DNA of 64,000 bases from the NCBI GenBank assembly GCA_023101885.1, contig JALPQD010000247.1, forward strand, positions 124,001 through 188,000, written 5' to 3'. This document shows, piece after piece, positions 59,395-64,000 of this stretch. Each line of letters starts with the position of its first letter. The stretch's first letter is position 1. The notes beneath the pieces are model-generated. The model was not told the DNA's origin, did no database searches, and saw only the letters and a list, made by a program, of their open reading frames with translations. The stretch is from Typhlomys cinereus. Its lineage: Eukaryota; Chordata; Mammalia; Rodentia; Platacanthomyidae. The position numbers and the translations under genes were made by a program.

Positions 59395-59700
59395 ATATAT
59401 TGTGAACACATTCATTCCTCTTTTTCACTTATCCCCTTCCGCCCTCTACTGACCACTTCTTACCAATTTCCCTCCTCCTATTGTCTTGCCTTATGTTTTA
59501 TGCATGTCTTATGTAGGTAGCCACAGCTGCTATGGATTCTACTGGCCTTGTCATATCCAGAAGACAGAGTCTTATAAAATAACTCCACATTCTCTAGTGT
59601 ACATATTTTCTACCCCTTTTCCCGGGACATTACCTGGGTCTTGGAGAGGTTAGCTTCAATGAGTCTTCGAGAGACAATGATTTATTATGACGACTTACAA
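59395..59700 (-). mobile_element. Old LINE-1 3' end fragment
   Basis: A pyrimidine-rich segment (ccttccgccctctactgacc, then ttccctcctcctattgtctt) is followed by agccacagctgctatggatt and cttgtcatatccagaagaca. Such strings are typical of old rodent L1 (Lx-type) 3' UTRs in antisense. The sequence at 63405-64000 shares this layout (aaccacagatgctgtgagtt). Ends are uncertain. Confidence 0.45.
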
Positions 59701-59951
59701 AATCATCACCTAAATAAAATGTAGGGAATATGAAGCTGAAACTTCAGAAAGAAAAAGTTACGCATGTTGGCATTAAAATTACGAGCCTTTTAAAGGTTGA
59801 ATTGTTTAATTGTTTAATTGAAAAAAATGATACATTTTACCATACAGGTGAAAATAGGAAGTTTTGCAATTGTTGATATCCTATTTTTGCTATCAGAATC
59901 TGATAAAAGATGGTAAGAAGTAGGAAAGGCTAATCTCATTTTAAAACTACA

Positions 59952-60110
59952 GTTGCCAATCATGTATCATGGTATATACCTGTAATCCTGGAATTCAAGA
60001 GGGGGAAGCCTAGTTGGAAGAAATCATGGTCTAATGTGAGCCCAAACTCACCCAGGGCTAAACAGCATTCATTTACTATTAAGATACCAAGAAAGCAGAA
60101 AAATAAAAAC
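59952..60110 (+). mobile_element. Degraded B1-like (7SL-derived) SINE
   Basis: catgtatcatggtatatacc, tgtaatcctggaattcaaga, gggggaagcctagttggaag and cacccagggctaaacagcat align in order with B1 (..gtggtgcacacctttaatcccagcact..ggaggcagag..cagggctacacag..), ending in an A-rich tail. Old and diverged. Confidence 0.55.
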
Positions 60111-60449
60111 ATAGTGAGAATCAGGCTATTTAGAGCTATACCATAATAGCATTGTAATAAAATGTTTAAAAATAGAAGAAACTAAATTCTAAATTTAATT
60201 TATGTACTTAAGAAAGTCTATGATTTAAGAAATAAAGTTTTTCCATATTAATAAAGGTATAACTTATAAAGAAATGTATATATACTTAAATTTTACAGTG
60301 ATAATTTGACATAAACATAGATTGTGCAATAGATGTGCGTAGATGACTATCAGGTCAGTACATCCATCATACAGTTAGGATTTTTTAGTGATTATAATTA
60401 TGATGAAGTCATTTATCAAACATCACTATGGTTATCTTATACTACTTTA

Positions 60450-61495
60450 TCTTATTCTTATATCCTGAGTTTATTAATATTATATTAGATTTCATAGTCT
60501 GATGACTTCCCCTAACTCTCTCGACATCAGATTTCATAGTCTGTTGAATTTTGCTACTTTCTTGACATCTTATATGCAGCATTGGGCATACTTGCTGCTG
60601 CTATGGATTCAAATATACTAGGGTAATTATGGACATTATATACTAATATATTTTCCCTTTTCAATCCAGTTTATTTCATTTATTCATGTGCTCTAGGTTT
60701 ACCTGTATCATAGCACATGACAGAATTGCATCTTTTGTATTAATAATATTCCAATGTGTTTATCTGTGCTAATATTAATCTATATGTATATGTTTCTAGT
60801 ATGCATAATCATATTTTCTTTGTTCATCTATCAACAGATAGCTGGGTTTCAACACACCTAAACTATTGTGAATTTTTGGTGCAATGAATATCAGGGAATG
60901 TCTTCAACATTACTTGTTCTATTTGTTTGTGATACACACTCCCTCATAATCCCCACACAAGTAAGGTTACTGGATCATAGGGAAGGGCTCTGATTTTTAA
61001 AGAAGCATTTAAAAATGTTTCCTAAATTTATGGGGGCTGTCAATCTTGTGATTATTTTCTTGGGTAGGAATTTCTTAGTTCCGTGGATCCTTGTATGTTT
61101 AACGTTGTCTTGTTTTGTAAAATTGTGTCTACTGCTGATTTCTTAGTGTTGATCTTATATGTGTTCTTCAAGTAATACATACAGGCTATTGGTCAATTTT
61201 GTGTTAATTTTTCTATGCAGTGAGAGATAAGACTCTAATTTTAGTCATCCGTATATGAGTATCCAGTTTTTCAAGCATAATTTTGAACAGTTTGCCTCTA
61301 CAATGTATATTTTTACCTCATTTGTGAGCATTTTGGATATCTCTATATTGCTTAACAGACTCATGTGCCTATTTAAGCTAGAGTCGTACAACTTTTGTTC
61401 ATATGACTATGTAATATGCCTTGAAATCAAGTATTCTGATGCTTCTGGATATCTTCTTTCTGCTCAAGATTTCTTTGACTTTCTAAGATAATTTT
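60450..61495 (-). mobile_element. Ancient LINE-1 ORF2 fragment (mammal-wide type)
   Basis: On the plus strand, catctatcaacagatagctg, aactattgtgaatttttggt, gcaatgaatatcagggaatg and gttactggatcatagggaag follow the reverse complement of the conserved L1 ORF2 C-terminal region. Further right, ctattggtcaattttgtg and tatgagtatccagtttttca continue it. Its divergence far exceeds that of L1-A to L1-F. The 78-codon frame at 61255-61491 is an antisense by-product. A 42-bp tandem duplication (agatttcatagtctg at 60487 and 60529) lies at the left edge. Confidence 0.6.
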
Positions 61496-61868
61496 TTTTA
61501 TTCTATTACACACAAATATATATAATGATGGGTTTCATTGTGACGTATTATTTTAATGTAATATCAGTTCATAATCACCATACATTTGTAATGATTAATG
61601 TTGCAATTTACATTATTGCTGTGTTTATCTACTAACAAATTATTATAGCCATGGTTATTTCTAATGAATTTGCCTTGAAATTTTGTGCCAGAGTCAAAAG
61701 TGGTTTATGCTTCAGATGTGCCATGTAACTACTCTGTGAACATATTCTGTTTGCTAATGTGATAATTTAAACAATGGGAATTTTAGTTCAACAGTATTAT
61801 ATGTAAACATGAAAAGGTTATATTTTCAAAATTAGCTGTATCTTAAACATAAGTATAAATTAATATGT
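61496..61868. other. Unique AT-rich sequence
   Basis: No gene or repeat is recognised before the target site of the next SINE. Confidence 0.55.
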
Positions 61869-61881
61869 AATACTAATTTGG

Positions 61882-62093
61882 GGGACTGGAGAGGTGGCTC
61901 GGGGGTTAAGCCTCTGCCTTGCAGGCAGAAGGTCCTGAGTTCGGATCCTGGACCCCATGTATAGACGTCGGGCTGAAGTGGGGGCAGTCTGCATTTCTGG
62001 TCCTGGTTGGGCGGAGCCTGTGAATCCCCGGGCAGAGTAAACAAGGAGGATGTGGAGGCGGTCCATGGTGGTTCCCGAATTCACCCGTGGTTC

Positions 62094-62146
<53 letters not shown>

Positions 62147-62191
62147 GTGCACACACGCACAATTGAATAAATAAAATTAAAAAAATAAAAA
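61882..62191 (+). mobile_element. B2-superfamily-like SINE, young subfamily, best A/B boxes
   Basis: Begins gggactggagaggtggctcg. The A-box-like tggctcgggggtt is at 61895-61907, and a near-consensus B box GTTCGGATCC is at 61939-61948. The body matches the other young copies, (CA)n spans about 62097-62142, and the tail has AATAAA and A runs. Flanking repeats aatactaatttgg (61869-61881 and 62192-62204) are perfect. Internal pol III promoter, low divergence and a perfect target duplication point to recent insertion. Confidence 0.93.
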
Positions 62192-62204
62192 AATACTAAT
62201 TTGG

Positions 62205-63404
62205 TAAATATATTAAAAATAAAGTTAAACTAAATTTTTGTAAAATATGTAAGATGGGGAAAATTTGATCTAGGAGGTACTAAGCAACAGCTGGATTGTT
62301 TCAGAAAGTTATGTGTTTACTACAGATTAGTTAAGTTTACTATAGATAATAACATCAAAAAATTTTCTGATGTTTTGAAAAATCTTCATGACAAGGAAAA
62401 TTTTTTTGAAAAATTTTAATGAACATGGTAAATGTTTCATAATATTGTTTAAGAAATACACAATATTATATATTTTACATTTGACTTACATATTCTTTCC
62501 TGTTCAATAATGATAAATTTCAATTAAAAATATGAAGTAGAGCAAGTATGAAAAAACTTTATATAAATAAATATATTTATATAATATTCACATGTTTTAA
62601 TATTTAAAGCACTCTCAAATATAAATTTTAAATATATATAAATATGTTTGTCTTTTAAAACTTTAAAATTACTCAAAATATCAGGTTTACCTCTGGCATT
62701 TTTATCTTCTACACCCATTGGACGTATCATTGTGTTAGTTTTAACTTTGTTTCTTTTACTTTATGACATGAAACTAAGTGTAGACATGTCAGTTCTGTCT
62801 TCCAACTGAAATAATTCATCTTCTCATTATTTTCTGATGCTTTGAAACATATTTATTTCCAAAAACATTCAAATTTGCTGTTGTTCTGCTTACAGTTCTT
62901 TTAGAAGAAACTTCTCTTTACATAAACTCTAAAGACAAGACCTTGATGGATCAAACTTTTATATATTTATCCCACCACTTCAAATCTGATCGGAACACAG
63001 ATGAATCCTTCATACAATATCTACTTGTAGTAGGTGTACATTGTATTAGATTTGAAACCCATGACTTTGTGCTTACTATGCAAGATGTATATCAGTTACT
63101 AACATCTCAAGTTCATTTGTGTATGTTTTAAAAGGAAATGAAAGTGGAGACAATTCCTCTGAAAAAGTATAGCTCATAACACAGGAGTAGCACTACTACC
63201 TGATGTTGTTCTTGTAGTCATTCAGCAGACAGACAGAAAATATGCCCCCAGATATCCAAAAAAATCCTTTTACATGATTTATGATTTACTAGATAAACAA
63301 GTCTTTGCCACTTTTTAAATTCATATTCTTTTCTGTTGTAGAACAGCACACTTTTTCACTGTTATATTTCACTGTTTTAATACTTTTTATTTCAATTGTT
63401 ATTG
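62205..63404. other. Unique AT-rich sequence
   Basis: No gene can be supported. The 62-codon frame at 62943-63131 has no recognisable domain or splice context. Confidence 0.55.
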
Positions 63405-63512
63405 TTTGATAATTTCAGGCATGTAAACAATTTATCTTGATCATCATTTCCAACTCCTGCTTCCAATACCACTGCTCCTAACATAGTCCATCCCTCCTTC
63501 GTGACATACTTT

Positions 63513-63588
<76 letters not shown>

Positions 63589-64000
63589 TTTCTTTCTTTT
63601 TCTCTCTTCCTTTCTTTCTCCTTCCTTCCTTCCTTCCTTCCTTCCTTCCTTCCTTCCTTCCTTCCTTCTCTCTCTTTCTTTGTTCTTTCTATTTCTTTCT
63701 CTTTCACTCTTTCCATCTTTCCTTATTTCTTTCTCTCTTTTTGCAGCTCACTGAGTCTAATGTGTGTTGTCTGAATACGCTCAAATGTGGAGTCACGTAT
63801 TATAGCATGAGTAGCCTGCCATCAGCCATACCAATGTGAAAAGCTTACTCTCATACCTATGGCAACTACCTATGGTGCCTCAGGGATGAGGACTCCCCTA
63901 TGGATATTGTAATATGAACTGGCTTGATCTTGTGTAGGACTTTTGTATGTAACCACAGATGCTGTGAGTTTATGAGTGCAACAATGATGAGCTATCCAGA
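63405..64000 (-). mobile_element. Old LINE-1 3' end (Lx-like), interrupted by a microsatellite
   Basis: Flanking the pyrimidine repeat are ttgatcatcatttccaactc and agctcactgagtctaatgtg, then ttcttgtgtaggacttttgt-like sequence. aaccacagatgctgtgagtt and tatgagtgcaacaatgatga follow. These resemble antisense old rodent L1 3' UTR. The repeat probably grew from the pyrimidine tract of that UTR. The element continues beyond the window. Confidence 0.45.
63509..63725. repeat. (CTTT)n/(CTTC)n pyrimidine microsatellite
   Basis: About 80 bp of nearly pure CTTT units (63511-63588), a mixed C/T segment, about 50 bp of CTTC units (63620-63668), then more C/T-rich DNA. The strand asymmetry is nearly complete. 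The 90- and 112-codon frames across it (Lys/Glu/Arg-rich or Phe/Leu/Ser-rich) are artefacts. Confidence 0.95.

Noticed and set aside
63444..63839. Lys/Glu-rich and Phe/Ser-rich frames of 90 and 112 codons
   Set aside because: They are translations of the CTTT/CTTC microsatellite.

Overview
This is nuclear DNA from a rodent: an AT-rich, gene-poor window made mostly of retrotransposons. No host protein-coding gene, rRNA, tRNA gene or CRISPR array can be supported. The rodent call rests on four repeat types: L1s with a pyrimidine/purine-rich 3' UTR and a tandem-monomer promoter, pol III SINEs of the B2 superfamily ending in CA repeats, degraded B1-like and ID-like SINEs, and a class III ERV-L provirus with a dUTPase after integrase. 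The SINE body differs from mouse and rat B2 as I know them, so a non-murine rodent is likely. Dipodoidea (jerboa, jumping mouse) is a guess.

Layout. 1-3972: old unique DNA with a B2-like SINE (-), an old tRNA-derived SINE and a MIR. 3991-9058: L1-A (-), whose 5' part is inverted (twin priming), inside a perfect 18-bp target duplication. 9713-10012: a young SINE. 10997-17795: L1-B (-), essentially full length but dead. 17800-21950: unique DNA, one old LTR-like repeat and a TATACA-rich tract. 21957-30425: L1-C (-), with a promoter-bearing 5' UTR and a 1.3-kb internal deletion, split in its 3' UTR by a 5'-deleted ERV-L (22328-25184, +). 30426-32740: unique DNA with a MIR and a possible conserved non-coding block. 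32857-38100 and 38101-41177: L1-D (+) and L1-E (-) fused tail to tail, forming a large imperfect inverted repeat. 41178-52470: unique DNA, two short 5'-inverted L1 tails (L1-H, L1-G), several SINEs and one exon-like segment. 52487-55995: L1-F (-), with a target duplication and about 190 bp of 3'-transduced DNA. 56012-64000: unique DNA with a MIR, a B1-like element, ancient L1 remnants, a young SINE and a long pyrimidine microsatellite.

All L1 ORFs are interrupted, so no element here is autonomous. The ERV-L keeps recognisable RNase H, integrase (D,D35E) and dUTPase segments, but it has three in-frame stops and a frame disruption, and it lacks gag, protease, most of the reverse transcriptase and the 5' LTR. 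The genes do not form a pathway. The biology here is the insertion history: L1-C came before ERV-L; L1-A and L1-F belong to one young subfamily; twin priming was frequent. I found no clear new biological system. The best leads are the ERV-L left junction, the L1-F transduction, the L1-D/L1-E inverted repeat, the SINE family, and two non-repeat segments near 31.1 kb and 45.6 kb.
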